Positions 43,661-52,648 of a DNA stretch of 64,000 nt are shown piece by piece. A program made the translations under genes and the position numbers. Location of the stretch: contig KE159599.1 of NCBI GenBank assembly GCA_000403275.2, positions 791,548-855,547 on the forward strand, in the 5' to 3' direction. Source of the stretch: Lachnospiraceae bacterium 28-4. Lineage in GTDB: Bacteria; Bacillota; Clostridia; Lachnospirales; Lachnospiraceae. Below the pieces are notes generated by a model, which saw only the letters and a program-made list of their open reading frames with translations, was not told the origin of the DNA and ran no database searches. Each line of letters opens with the position of its first letter. Position 1 is the first letter of the stretch.

Positions 43661-44543
43661 TTGAACCAATTCTCACCATATCCTCCGTATAAATATCGCG
43701 GCACTCCCGAGTGTTGATCCATTTGACCGGAGCAACCACGCATTTGTCGGGGGATGCATCCAACCATGCCCCCCACCAGCTAAAACTGCTGTTGGCAATA
43801 ATATGGGCCTTGCAACGGCTCATCAACATAAGATCAATATAGCCCGTCTCTTCATCCGTTCCTTTGATCACCGTAAATCTTTTCCCCGTCTCACGTTCCC
43901 TTACCTCACACCATTTTTCCGCCCAGAAAGTATCGTTGGTAAAAACAAAAAAACTGGGGTTCTCATATTTTTTTATCATATACCGGATCGCCTGGTTATA
44001 ATAGGCGTCGGTGCAGATCCCCCCGTACACGTCCGCAGCATCCAGGTAATCCCCCCGCCGGATATGTATGCTGACAGACAGGCTTTCCCCGATCTGCCTC
44101 TCATAAGTTTCTATCCCGCCCCGTATTTCCTCAGGAACCACAACATTCCGAAAACGGTACGCTTCCCTCACTTCATATTCAATGTCTTTAAAATACCGTT
44201 CGCTCTGAAAGCATCCGCATAAATAAGCATGTTCTTTTTCCAGCACCGTTTCGTCATAGTCCGCAGAAGCTTCGTGATATTCCCCGCTCTTCCTTCCGAA
44301 TATCTTGCGGCGCACGCGGCTCAAAAAGTCCATGGATGCATCTGTGAGTTCAACCAATTCTTCCCGGGACGCTTTCGGATAATCGATGCCGAACACCGAA
44401 AGCATAATAGGCCGTGCATTGTCTAGCTCATATTCCGTCACATCGTCAAATTTTACCTCTTTTCCCAGCGAAACCAGCTTCAGATAGAGCGCGTATTGAA
44501 ACATCTGATTGCCGATCCCCCCTGACATTCGTATAATATTCAT
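43623..44543 (-). CDS. Family 11 glycosyltransferase (alpha-1,2-fucosyltransferase-like)
   Basis: 306 aa with all three GT11 blocks: GGIGNQMFQYALY (8-20), HIRRGDY (160-166) and ANSSFSWWGAWL. It is closer to the GT11 consensus than the protein at 25646 and clearly closer than the one at 40019. Expected reaction: GDP-fucose to a terminal galactose or similar residue in alpha-1,2 linkage. A fucosylated surface glycan would resemble host blood-group H structures; that consequence is inferred. The gene begins one base after the AsnB-like gene stops. Confidence 0.9.
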   Translation of the reverse strand: MNIIRMSGGIGNQMFQYALYLKLVSLGKEVKFDDVTEYELDNARPIMLSVFGIDYPKASREELVELTDASMDFLSRVRRKIFGRKSGEYHEASADYDETVLEKEHAYLCGCFQSERYFKDIEYEVREAYRFRNVVVPEEIRGGIETYERQIGESLSVSIHIRRGDYLDAADVYGGICTDAYYNQAIRYMIKKYENPSFFVFTNDTFWAEKWCEVRERETGKRFTVIKGTDEETGYIDLMLMSRCKAHIIANSSFSWWGAWLDASPDKCVVAPVKWINTRECRDIYTEDMVRIGSNGKISFSNCSSL

Positions 44544-44544
44544 T

Positions 44545-46419
44545 TTACAGCAACCCCCATTCCTGGAACATCAAAATAAACCAGATCTGAATCCGCCAAA
44601 TCCCCCTCTCCGTAAAGTCCTCCCAAATCTTCCATACCACGTCCGGATCCAGCATCCCCTGCCGTTTCAACGTATCCCTGTCAATCAAATCTTCCGCCCA
44701 TTCCCTCAGCCCGGGCTTCAACAGCCATTTGTCGATCGGAATGCTGAATCCCTTCTTCGGCCGCTCCATCATCTCCTTCGGCACATACTTATAAAGCACG
44801 TCGCGCAATACTTGTTTCCCAATCTTACCCTCCCTCTTATAGCCGATCGGAAGAGACCAGGCAAACTCCACCACGTCCTTATCCAGCATTGGCACCCGGG
44901 TTTCCAGGGAAACCGCCATAGCCGCCCTGTCGACTTTGACGAGGATATCGTCCGGGTGATACATCAGCATATCCATCAGCATGATATTATGATTTGTTTC
45001 CTTCAGATATCCCTCCTGGAATTCATTGTATTTATAAGGACAGAACACATTGTTTTTACTGATCTGCCTCGTCAGAGGATCCGTTTCATAAGATATTTCA
45101 TAGAGCCTCCCCGGCCCTTTCGCCCCCAGCAGAGTTCCTTTCGTCCGATAAATGGGATTTTTCACCAAAGGGCTGCGCAACACCAAACTGCTGCAAGGTT
45201 TTCGTATCCAGTAAGGAACGCCTTTCATTTTGTTCCAGATGCGGTCTACCGACTCATAGGAAGTATAGCCGCAAAACAGCTCGTCCCCGCCGTCCCCGGA
45301 AAGGGACACCGTCACATGCTCCCTCGTCATCTTGCTTACAAGATAGGTGGGAATCTGGGAAGAATCCGCAAAGGGCTCCCCGAACATATAACCAAGACCC
45401 GGAATCACTGCTATTGCATCTTCCTCCGTAATATACAGCTCCGTATGTTCCGTCCCAAGATGTCTTGCTATTTCCTTTGCCGCTTCCGCTTCGTTATATC
45501 CCTTCTCGGTCATACCGATCGTAAAGCTTTTCACCTTTCCGCTGTTTAAAGACTGCATAAGTGCTACAATGGTGCTGCTGTCGATCCCCGCCGATAGAAA
45601 TGCTCCTACCGGAACATCCGCTATCATCTGTTCCCTGATGGATTCCTTTAACAACCGTTCCAGTTCTTCCGCCGCCTCTGCCCGGCTCCCCTGGAACAGG
45701 TTCTCCTGCCCTTTCTTTGCCGCTTCCCTCATGGACCAATAAGCTGTAACCGATATGTCTTTTTTCTCATAAGGACATTTGATCCGAAGCACCGTTCCCG
45801 GCTCCAGCTTATAAATATCCCTGTAAATAGAATAAGGAGCAGGAATATAGCCATGGGTAAAATAAATATCCAGCACCTCCGTATTGACCGCATTTTCAAA
45901 ACCGTCCAGCACAGCAATGGAGCCAATTTCTGAAGCAAACACAAAAGCTTCCTTGCTGAAACCATAATAGAGCGGTTTTTCTCCCACTCTATCACGCAGA
46001 AGAAACAGCTCCCGCTCTTTCTTATCGTATAATGCAATGGCAAACATACCCTTACACATGGAAATGGCTTCTTCCACCCCGTAGGCTTCTATGGCTTCCA
46101 ACAGCACCTCCGTATCCGAACTTCCCCGAAACGCCGCCACTTTTTTCTCTTCGATTAGTTTAGCGGCTATTTTTTTATAATTGTAAATTTCTCCGTTATA
46201 AGCAATGGCATACCTGCCGCTATGGGATTCCATGGGCTGTGCGCCGTTTGCAGATAAATCCACAATAGAAAGCCGCCTGTGCCCCAGAGCCACACGGCCT
46301 CCCTCTAACGACAGAATTCCTTCCCCATCCGGCCCCCTGTGGGCCATCCTCCGGTTCATTTTCCTGATATTTTCTTCCCAATCGCCCTTCAGATTACAAA
46401 ATCCCGCAATTCCGCACAT
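44545..46419 (-). CDS. asnB: AsnB-type glutamine-hydrolysing amidotransferase (first copy)
   Basis: 624 aa. N-terminal class-II glutaminase with catalytic Cys2 (MCGIAGF), RRMAHRGPDGEG and YNGEIYNY. The synthetase domain has VPVGAFLSAGIDSST, where Ala replaces the usual second Gly of the SGG pyrophosphate loop, and SLSGDGGDELFCGY. The start is fixed by Cys2 and AGGAGG 5 nt upstream. Classical AsnB makes asparagine. Copies inside polysaccharide loci are often thought to amidate sugar uronic acids (WbpS-like). With UDP-GalNAcA genes in the same locus, uronamide formation is plausible but unproven. Confidence 0.85.
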   Translation of the reverse strand: MCGIAGFCNLKGDWEENIRKMNRRMAHRGPDGEGILSLEGGRVALGHRRLSIVDLSANGAQPMESHSGRYAIAYNGEIYNYKKIAAKLIEEKKVAAFRGSSDTEVLLEAIEAYGVEEAISMCKGMFAIALYDKKERELFLLRDRVGEKPLYYGFSKEAFVFASEIGSIAVLDGFENAVNTEVLDIYFTHGYIPAPYSIYRDIYKLEPGTVLRIKCPYEKKDISVTAYWSMREAAKKGQENLFQGSRAEAAEELERLLKESIREQMIADVPVGAFLSAGIDSSTIVALMQSLNSGKVKSFTIGMTEKGYNEAEAAKEIARHLGTEHTELYITEEDAIAVIPGLGYMFGEPFADSSQIPTYLVSKMTREHVTVSLSGDGGDELFCGYTSYESVDRIWNKMKGVPYWIRKPCSSLVLRSPLVKNPIYRTKGTLLGAKGPGRLYEISYETDPLTRQISKNNVFCPYKYNEFQEGYLKETNHNIMLMDMLMYHPDDILVKVDRAAMAVSLETRVPMLDKDVVEFAWSLPIGYKREGKIGKQVLRDVLYKYVPKEMMERPKKGFSIPIDKWLLKPGLREWAEDLIDRDTLKRQGMLDPDVVWKIWEDFTERGIWRIQIWFILMFQEWGLL

Positions 46420-46464
46420 TCTGTCCTCCTTATCCCTTGCCGCATTAAGCCTTGCGCCATTCTC

Positions 46465-47547
46465 TTATTCCGGCTCTTCCACCGGCGCATCGGCAAAGTC
46501 CTTTTCCTCAATTCGCCTGGCAATCGTCTGTTTCGCCTCCGCCAGCTCTTCCTGCCATTGCAAATAAGCCGCATCCCAGCTTTCGCATCCTTTTTCTCCC
46601 CGCCTGTCCGCAATTCCATAATAATCTACGATATATTTGCTTAAAAACGCCGTGCACTTCTGCGCCCCCACCGCATTCACATGGCCGCCGTAATCGCTGA
46701 AATCCGCAGAAAAGTCCAGGCCGATTTCTTCATAATAATCATTCATATTTAAAAATTCATATCCGCGTTCTTCCACAATATCGCCAATATAATTGTACAT
46801 CTTCTGCTTTTCTTCCTCCATTACCGTAGGGGAAAGAATAAACAAAGCCTGTAACTCGTTTTCTTCCAGATAATCCAGCAGCCGTCTCAGGCATTCTTCC
46901 TGAAATTCCGGCATGGGAAGCCTTTCGGTAATGCCGGAGGTATCCACTGCCTCGCAGGGACCCACTTCGTCCGTCATAACATACCCTTTCTGGTCATCCG
47001 CTTTCTCATACCGGAAACATGCGATCTGCTCCGGCAGCACCATGGTTTTCCAGTTGGAATGATATTTAAAAATATCAAAATAATACGTATGCCTTTCGGA
47101 AACATCCTCCACCATATCGTTGATAACCTTGATCCGGTTCCAGGAATATTTCATATTATCCGTCACGCCTCTGGTATATGCCATATTATTTGTCAAATCC
47201 ATCTCCCTTGCGGTATACATCCTCATCTCAAAGATATAAAGGGAGGGCGATTGTGTCTTTCTCACCTCTTCCAGCAGCCCTACCGCAGCTACCGGCCTCT
47301 GCAGATTCGTAGAAATAGGATATGCCCGGAAACCATATTCCCCCCACATCATCGGAGCGGCATAGTAAGGATAAACCGGGCTGGAACCTACCATGGCCAC
47401 ATCGATCGTATTGTCTTTTTCGGCATAAAATCCGGTAAATCTGTCCTTAACGTCCCCGTTCGTCCTTATGATATATGTCACTGTCATAAGAAGATATAAA
47501 AACACTGCTATGAAAATAATCGATTGTATTACCTGTTTACGTGTCAT
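46465..47547 (-). CDS. Membrane-anchored SGNH-like protein (possible O-acyltransferase/esterase)
   Basis: 360 aa. One N-terminal helix (8-27) anchors an outward domain. VAMVGSSPVYPYY (50-62) supplies the block-I Ser of SGNH proteins, and DYGGHVNAVG (Asp285, His289) the block-V Asp/His. SSPVY replaces the classical GDS, as in DltD/AlgX-like relatives. Related proteins add or remove acetyl groups on exported polymers. The last 60 residues are charged. The gene lies between a GT4 and the first AsnB-like gene, 36 and 45 nt away. Function is inferred from fold motifs and topology. Confidence 0.65.
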   Translation of the reverse strand: MTRKQVIQSIIFIAVFLYLLMTVTYIIRTNGDVKDRFTGFYAEKDNTIDVAMVGSSPVYPYYAAPMMWGEYGFRAYPISTNLQRPVAAVGLLEEVRKTQSPSLYIFEMRMYTAREMDLTNNMAYTRGVTDNMKYSWNRIKVINDMVEDVSERHTYYFDIFKYHSNWKTMVLPEQIACFRYEKADDQKGYVMTDEVGPCEAVDTSGITERLPMPEFQEECLRRLLDYLEENELQALFILSPTVMEEEKQKMYNYIGDIVEERGYEFLNMNDYYEEIGLDFSADFSDYGGHVNAVGAQKCTAFLSKYIVDYYGIADRRGEKGCESWDAAYLQWQEELAEAKQTIARRIEEKDFADAPVEEPE

Positions 47548-47583
47548 TATCTGTTACGCCCCTTGCACCTCGCCGGAAAGAGT

Positions 47584-48690
47584 TTATCTTCCCATCCAAT
47601 TATAAAAATAGTCTTCCCACATTTTATTAATACGATCAGGATTCAGTTTTTCCTGGATTTTTGCAGCGTTTCCCCCCACTTTTTTTGCAAGATCAGGATC
47701 ATCCATCAATTTTTGCAGGATATCTTGCAATTTTTTCCAATTTCCAGGTTCGATTAAATACCCGTTCACTCCGTCTTCGATCAGTTCCGCCGGGCCGCCG
47801 CAAGGGCAATCTGTGGAAATCGAAGGTATCCCCAGCGCCATAGCCTCTATGAGAGTATTGGGCATTCCCTCCGAATAAGACGATAATACAAAAAAGGAAG
47901 CTCTATAAATCGCAGATGCCACATCGGCCACGCTTCCCGGCAAAAATATCCTCTCTTTCAATCCCAGCTCTTCCGCCAGCCGAAGCAGCGACGGGCGCAG
48001 CTCTCCTTCGCCGTATATGATAAGGCTGTAATCCGGGTATTCTTCCGCCAGCCCGGCAAACGCCCGAATGATCATTTCATGGTTTTTATTGGCGTCCACC
48101 CGGCCCACCGCCACGATCTGTTTTTCCCTTTCTCCATCGTATATCTCCCGGATAAACGCCGGATTCAAGGGATTTTTCAGGCAGACCGCCTTCTTTTTCA
48201 CCGCCTTCGGGAAAAATTCCGCGCTGTTTTCTACCGGAAACACGATGCCGGCCGCAAATCGGAACAGAAAGCCGGCCGCTGTTTTCAACAGCGGAGAATA
48301 GTATTCTTCCGCCGGTTCCCCCCGCACGGACACTACTACCGGAATATCCAACAGACGGGATGTCATGATCGCCATCATATTATTCTTTCCGATAAAGGAA
48401 AGGATCAAATCCGGCCTTTCCTTTTTCCATATCCCCCGCAGCTTGGCAAAGCGCCGGAAAAAATTGGAGATCCTCCCATTTCCCATTTCCTCCTGCGTAA
48501 TTTCCGAAAAAATCCGACGGATGCCATCGCTTATTTTATACTCATTTTCCGTTTTATACTGGGTAACGATAGTCACCGCATATCCCCGGGAATAAAAGTA
48601 CTCGGCAAGGTTGACAAGCACCCGTTCCGAACCGCCTTTATTCAAGGAACTGATGAACATCGCAATATGTTTCTTTTTCATATGAACCAT
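47584..48690 (-). CDS. Family 4 glycosyltransferase
   Basis: 368-aa GT-B enzyme. GGSERVLVNLAEYF near the N-terminus, AVGRVDANKNHEMIIRAF in the donor domain, and the EX7E motif YSEGMPNTLIEAMALGIPSISTDCPCGGPAEL. The CPCGGP ending is shared with the protein at 51509 and nearly with the one at 14415, so these three are the closest GT4 relatives in the locus. Such GT4s often transfer GalNAc or similar amino sugars. ATG at 48690 has AAGGG 5 nt upstream. It lies between the two asnB-like genes. Confidence 0.9.
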   Translation of the reverse strand: MVHMKKKHIAMFISSLNKGGSERVLVNLAEYFYSRGYAVTIVTQYKTENEYKISDGIRRIFSEITQEEMGNGRISNFFRRFAKLRGIWKKERPDLILSFIGKNNMMAIMTSRLLDIPVVVSVRGEPAEEYYSPLLKTAAGFLFRFAAGIVFPVENSAEFFPKAVKKKAVCLKNPLNPAFIREIYDGEREKQIVAVGRVDANKNHEMIIRAFAGLAEEYPDYSLIIYGEGELRPSLLRLAEELGLKERIFLPGSVADVASAIYRASFFVLSSYSEGMPNTLIEAMALGIPSISTDCPCGGPAELIEDGVNGYLIEPGNWKKLQDILQKLMDDPDLAKKVGGNAAKIQEKLNPDRINKMWEDYFYNWMGR

Positions 48691-48734
48691 CCCATCCCTT
48701 TTGCGCGCATTTCTGTGAAACGCTCATAAGCGGC

Positions 48735-50627
48735 CTACAAATATTGCTGATACCACTGTTCAAAGATAAAAAACGACCATGAAAGTTTGGAATAATTCGC
48801 CCCGGTTGCCGGGCCGCCGTCTCCGGTTCTTATATAATCCCTTATCATCCCCGACACATATTCCGCGTCGAAAATCCCCTGTCTTTCCAGATATCCCTTT
48901 TCACTGTAATCTAACAGTTGTTCTTTCAGCGGCCCCCGCAGCCATTTGTCCAAAGGTACGCCAAAACCTACCTTCGGCCTGTCCAGCAGTTCTTTTGGAA
49001 TATAATCATAGGCGATATCTTTTAAAATATGTTTCTTATCCCCCTTATGGAACTTAAAGCTATGGGGGATACGGAACGAATATTCCATCACATCCTTATC
49101 CAGAATGGGACAGCGGGCCTCTAAAGAATATTTCATGGAAGCCCTGTCCACTTTGCAAAGAATATCCCCGGGCAGATAAGTATCCATATCCAGCAGCATC
49201 CGGCGAATCTGCCATCTGTCCTCCCCGTAGCCGCTTTCCGTTTCGTAATGGCAAGGCATTGTATGCCTTTGCATTCCGTCGTTGCGAACCATCTTCTGCG
49301 CCCTGACGATATAATTGCTGGCTCCGAACTGGGTTTTCGTTTCCCTGTTGCGGTTTTCCGCAATCACTCTTACACGGAAAGGTAGTTTATCCCCTATCCC
49401 TGTTCTGCGCACAAGGGGAAAATTGCAGACGCCATGGACGATTCCGCCCAGACCATCCAACATCTGTGCCTGAGCCACATTTTCATAAATATTATAGCCG
49501 CAATAGAACTCATCCCCTCCGTCGCCGGAAAGGACTACCGTCACTTTCTCCCTTGCCAGCGCCGCTACGAGCATGGACGGAATCTGGGAACTGTCCGCAA
49601 ACGGCTCGTCATAGTATGTCGGAATACTTTCCACGAGACCGAACATTTGCTTCTCATCAATATACAGTTCCGTATGGTCGGTCCCCAAATAATCCGCCAC
49701 CTGTTTTGCGTACTTCGCCTCATTATATTTTTCTTCATGAAATCCAATGGAAAATGTCTTAACCGGCTCTTTGGAATGTTCCTGCGCAATAGCCGTAATC
49801 AGGGAAGAATCATATCCTCCGCTTAAAAAAGCCCCCAGCGGCACATCGGAAATCATCCGGTATGCCGTAGCCTTTTTCAACCGTTCTTTCAACCCGGACT
49901 TAGCCTGAGCATAATCCTCCACCGGATTTTTCTTCCCTCTATGATAAACCTCTTTGATATCCCAATACTTCCGGGTTCTTACCTGTCCGCCGGAAAAAGT
50001 AAGAACTGCCCCCGGTTCCAATTTATACACATCTTCAAAAATCGTTTCCGGCGCATTAATGTATTGCTGGTACAAATAACGGGATAATATATCCTTCCTT
50101 ATTTTTTTCCGAAAACCCGGACATGCCATAATCGGTTTCAGCTCCGATGCAAAAACCAGATTTTCCCCGTCCAGCCAGTAATACACCGGTTTTTTTCCAA
50201 TGCAGTCCCGCACCAGATACACATCCCCGCTTTCCCGGTCCAGCAAAGCGATCGCGTACATTCCCACAAACCGCTCCACGCAATCAATGCCCCACTTCAG
50301 ATAGGCGGCGATAATCACTTCCGTGTCGCAGTTGGAACGAAACATATAATCGGAAAGCTCTTCCCTGATATCTTGAAAATTATAAATTTCCCCATTGAAC
50401 ACTACGCTGACCCGGCCGTTATCCGAATGCATCGGCTGATGTCCCAATGCGGACAAATCCATAATAGACAGCCGTCTCTGGGCAAATCCCGCCCGATACC
50501 CCCCGGGCAACTCATAAATTTCCTCTCCGCTGTCGTCAGGCCCCCTATGGTACATTGTATCGTTCATTTCTTTTAACTGTGTCAGGCTAATCTCCCTCTT
50601 TGACACAAAACCGCATATTCCACACAT
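48735..50627 (-). CDS. asnB: AsnB-type glutamine-hydrolysing amidotransferase (second copy)
   Basis: 630 aa. Glutaminase domain with Cys2 (MCGICGF), MYHRGPDDSG and FNGEIYNF. Synthetase domain with VPLGAFLSGGYDSSL (intact SGG pyrophosphate loop) and VLSGDGGDEFYCGY. It is clearly a separate sequence from the first copy, differing at most positions outside the motifs, so it is not a recent duplicate. Two such enzymes in one glycan locus suggest two amidation steps or two polymers. Asparagine supply remains possible. A 123-nt gap without other recognised signals precedes it. Confidence 0.85.
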   Translation of the reverse strand: MCGICGFVSKREISLTQLKEMNDTMYHRGPDDSGEEIYELPGGYRAGFAQRRLSIMDLSALGHQPMHSDNGRVSVVFNGEIYNFQDIREELSDYMFRSNCDTEVIIAAYLKWGIDCVERFVGMYAIALLDRESGDVYLVRDCIGKKPVYYWLDGENLVFASELKPIMACPGFRKKIRKDILSRYLYQQYINAPETIFEDVYKLEPGAVLTFSGGQVRTRKYWDIKEVYHRGKKNPVEDYAQAKSGLKERLKKATAYRMISDVPLGAFLSGGYDSSLITAIAQEHSKEPVKTFSIGFHEEKYNEAKYAKQVADYLGTDHTELYIDEKQMFGLVESIPTYYDEPFADSSQIPSMLVAALAREKVTVVLSGDGGDEFYCGYNIYENVAQAQMLDGLGGIVHGVCNFPLVRRTGIGDKLPFRVRVIAENRNRETKTQFGASNYIVRAQKMVRNDGMQRHTMPCHYETESGYGEDRWQIRRMLLDMDTYLPGDILCKVDRASMKYSLEARCPILDKDVMEYSFRIPHSFKFHKGDKKHILKDIAYDYIPKELLDRPKVGFGVPLDKWLRGPLKEQLLDYSEKGYLERQGIFDAEYVSGMIRDYIRTGDGGPATGANYSKLSWSFFIFEQWYQQYL

Positions 50628-50750
50628 ACCGTTTACCGCCCTCCGCTATATCCATAATCCACGTATCTACCCCTGCCTCCCCACAGCCCAAACCATCCCC
50701 GGGAAAAACACCCACGGCATGAACTTAAATTGCTAAGGTAATCAGAAATA

Positions 50751-51506
50751 CTACTCACATCCGCTAAGGAAACTATCCTTATATTCCCCAAAATCCTTGC
50801 ATTCGTTGTCAATACTGTCGATCAACTCGATATACTTTTCTTTTACCAGGCTCTTAAAGTTCCCATAATTGTCATACCCTTTTTTCGTCCATGCAAAGGG
50901 ATGGGTCAGGATCTGTACCTTATCGTGTCCCAATATATTTTTCTCATCCGGATAGCCATACCTCCAAATATGGTTAGCATCGGACATATATTTAACCGCC
51001 AGCTTGGAGTCTTCCGAAGCGTTCTCCGTAAAAGTAAAAAATTCATCTTGATAGGCATTGATAATTCCCGGCAGCTTAATATTCTCCGCAAGAATGGATG
51101 GGGAAGGACGGTGTACCGAAAACTCGGATATTTCAAAACCGAGCATCTCGCTGAGCATATGCATCTCCTTTACAATCTGCTTCCGCACTTCCTGCATATC
51201 GGTGATGCCGTTCAACGCAAAATGCAGCCCTATATTCTGACCCCTCTCATGCATATCACAAATCAAATCTCTGTTCTTTCTGGACAACAGATTATAGGAA
51301 TTGTTTGTCCATTGGAAAAAGAAAGTGGAAGTAAAATCCATGCTGGATTCCACTTTTGCCAAAGCATATGCCCTTTCCACGCTGTATTCCACATCATGGC
51401 GCATAATAATAAACTGATCCCGATGCAGGGCATCCCCATAATTCGCCTGTCGGCCTGTGGACTTAATAATCCTCAATATTTCTTTGTAATCGCCGTATGA
51501 AAACAT
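50751..51506 (-). CDS. Polysaccharide-deacetylase-like protein
   Basis: 251 aa from the ATG at 51506 (GAGGT 4 nt upstream, 2 nt after the previous stop). IIMRHDVEYSVERAYALAKVE carries a HDVE motif at the usual place of the NodB metal site. NIGLHFALNG gives a His, FSVHRPSP and QILTHPFAW give further conserved blocks. It matches a group of NodB-like proteins common in capsule loci, thought to N-deacetylate a sugar or lipid-linked intermediate. No signal peptide, so it would act in the cytoplasm. It is smaller than typical secreted deacetylases. Confidence 0.7.
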   Translation of the reverse strand: MFSYGDYKEILRIIKSTGRQANYGDALHRDQFIIMRHDVEYSVERAYALAKVESSMDFTSTFFFQWTNNSYNLLSRKNRDLICDMHERGQNIGLHFALNGITDMQEVRKQIVKEMHMLSEMLGFEISEFSVHRPSPSILAENIKLPGIINAYQDEFFTFTENASEDSKLAVKYMSDANHIWRYGYPDEKNILGHDKVQILTHPFAWTKKGYDNYGNFKSLVKEKYIELIDSIDNECKDFGEYKDSFLSGCE

Positions 51507-51508
51507 GT

Positions 51509-52642
51509 CTACCTCTTTCCCGCGCCTTTTTTTACGCATATCTCTTCAATATAATCCTGCCACTGTTCAAAAACAGCCGTCCCGTTGGCAATTTCACCGA
51601 TCTTTTTCGCATTTCTCCCAAGTTTCCGGCCAAGTTCCGGATCTTCGATCAATTTATTGATTCCATTTTCCATCGCTTTCGGATCTTTGATCGGCACCAT
51701 CAGCCCGCTTATCCCGTCCTGCATCACCGTGCGCGGGCCTCCACAGGGGCAGTCCGTAGCCACAATGGGAAGCCCCAGCGCCATCGCTTCCAAAAGGGCA
51801 TTGGGAAGCCCTTCCCAATCGGAAGAAAACGCATATACGGCCGCATCCACCAGATCTTTCTCCAGACAGTCGCTGGCCCCCATCAATTTGATATAATCCC
51901 CGGCCTCGTTCTTTTCAATGATGGACTCCAGTATCTCCTTCGTTCCGTCAAATGAATCTCCGCCGTATATTTTCAGCACGTAATCAGGGTGCTTCTTGTG
52001 AACCTCTATAAAAGCCTGTAAAAGCATAGGCTGATTTTTAAAATCTACCAGTCTGCCGGACTGAACCACTTCTTTTTTCCTTTTTTCCGGTTCCGTCACT
52101 CCAATATATTTATCATGGATCGGATTTAATATGATTCTGGAATTCTTTTGCAGATAAGGAGCAAAAAACTCCCGCTGCCCCTCCGTCTGGAACACGCAGC
52201 CCGCTGCCCGTGGAAACAAAAGCGGGATCTGTATTTTATCCGATAATGCGTCATAATGCCCTACGGGATCCGTCCGAATGGAAATCATTACCGGAATCTT
52301 TGTGCCGGGCGCAGCCATAAGCGCACGATAATTCGCCCTCTGGGCAAATGCAATCAAAATATCCGGCCGTTCCTTTTTTATAAACTCCCTTAAATATTTC
52401 ACCCGAAGGAAAAATTGTGCGATACGCGGTTTCCTGTCGTCGCCTTCCCCAAGCCCTACATGTACCCGGCGGACTTCCCTGTCGATCTGAAATTCATTTT
52501 CCCCATACCATTCCGTAGCAAGAAGAACTTCATAGCCTTCTTTTGCAAAACGGTTTGCCAGATTGGATACAACCCGCTCCGCGCCCCCCTGCTCCAGACA
52601 ATTTAAATGAAATGCTATTTTACGTTTCATTCTGATAACCAT
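51509..52642 (-). CDS. Family 4 glycosyltransferase
   Basis: 377 aa (373 if the ATG at 52630 is used; neither start has an ideal ribosome-binding site). LNCLEQGGAERVVSNLANRF at the N-terminus, VVQSGRLVDFKNQPMLLQAF in the donor domain and the EX7E motif WEGLPNALLEAMALGLPIVATDCPCGGPRTV. Close relative of the enzyme at 47584. It is linked to the downstream deacetylase-like gene by 2 nt and to the upstream GT2 by 6 nt. Cytoplasmic-face transferase; sugar unknown. Confidence 0.9.
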   Translation of the reverse strand: MVIRMKRKIAFHLNCLEQGGAERVVSNLANRFAKEGYEVLLATEWYGENEFQIDREVRRVHVGLGEGDDRKPRIAQFFLRVKYLREFIKKERPDILIAFAQRANYRALMAAPGTKIPVMISIRTDPVGHYDALSDKIQIPLLFPRAAGCVFQTEGQREFFAPYLQKNSRIILNPIHDKYIGVTEPEKRKKEVVQSGRLVDFKNQPMLLQAFIEVHKKHPDYVLKIYGGDSFDGTKEILESIIEKNEAGDYIKLMGASDCLEKDLVDAAVYAFSSDWEGLPNALLEAMALGLPIVATDCPCGGPRTVMQDGISGLMVPIKDPKAMENGINKLIEDPELGRKLGRNAKKIGEIANGTAVFEQWQDYIEEICVKKGAGKR

Positions 52643-52648
52643 GCCTTT

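Noticed and set aside
44509-45549. 346-codon plus-strand open frame
   Set aside because: Antisense to the first asnB-like gene; no ribosome-binding site or recognisable motif.
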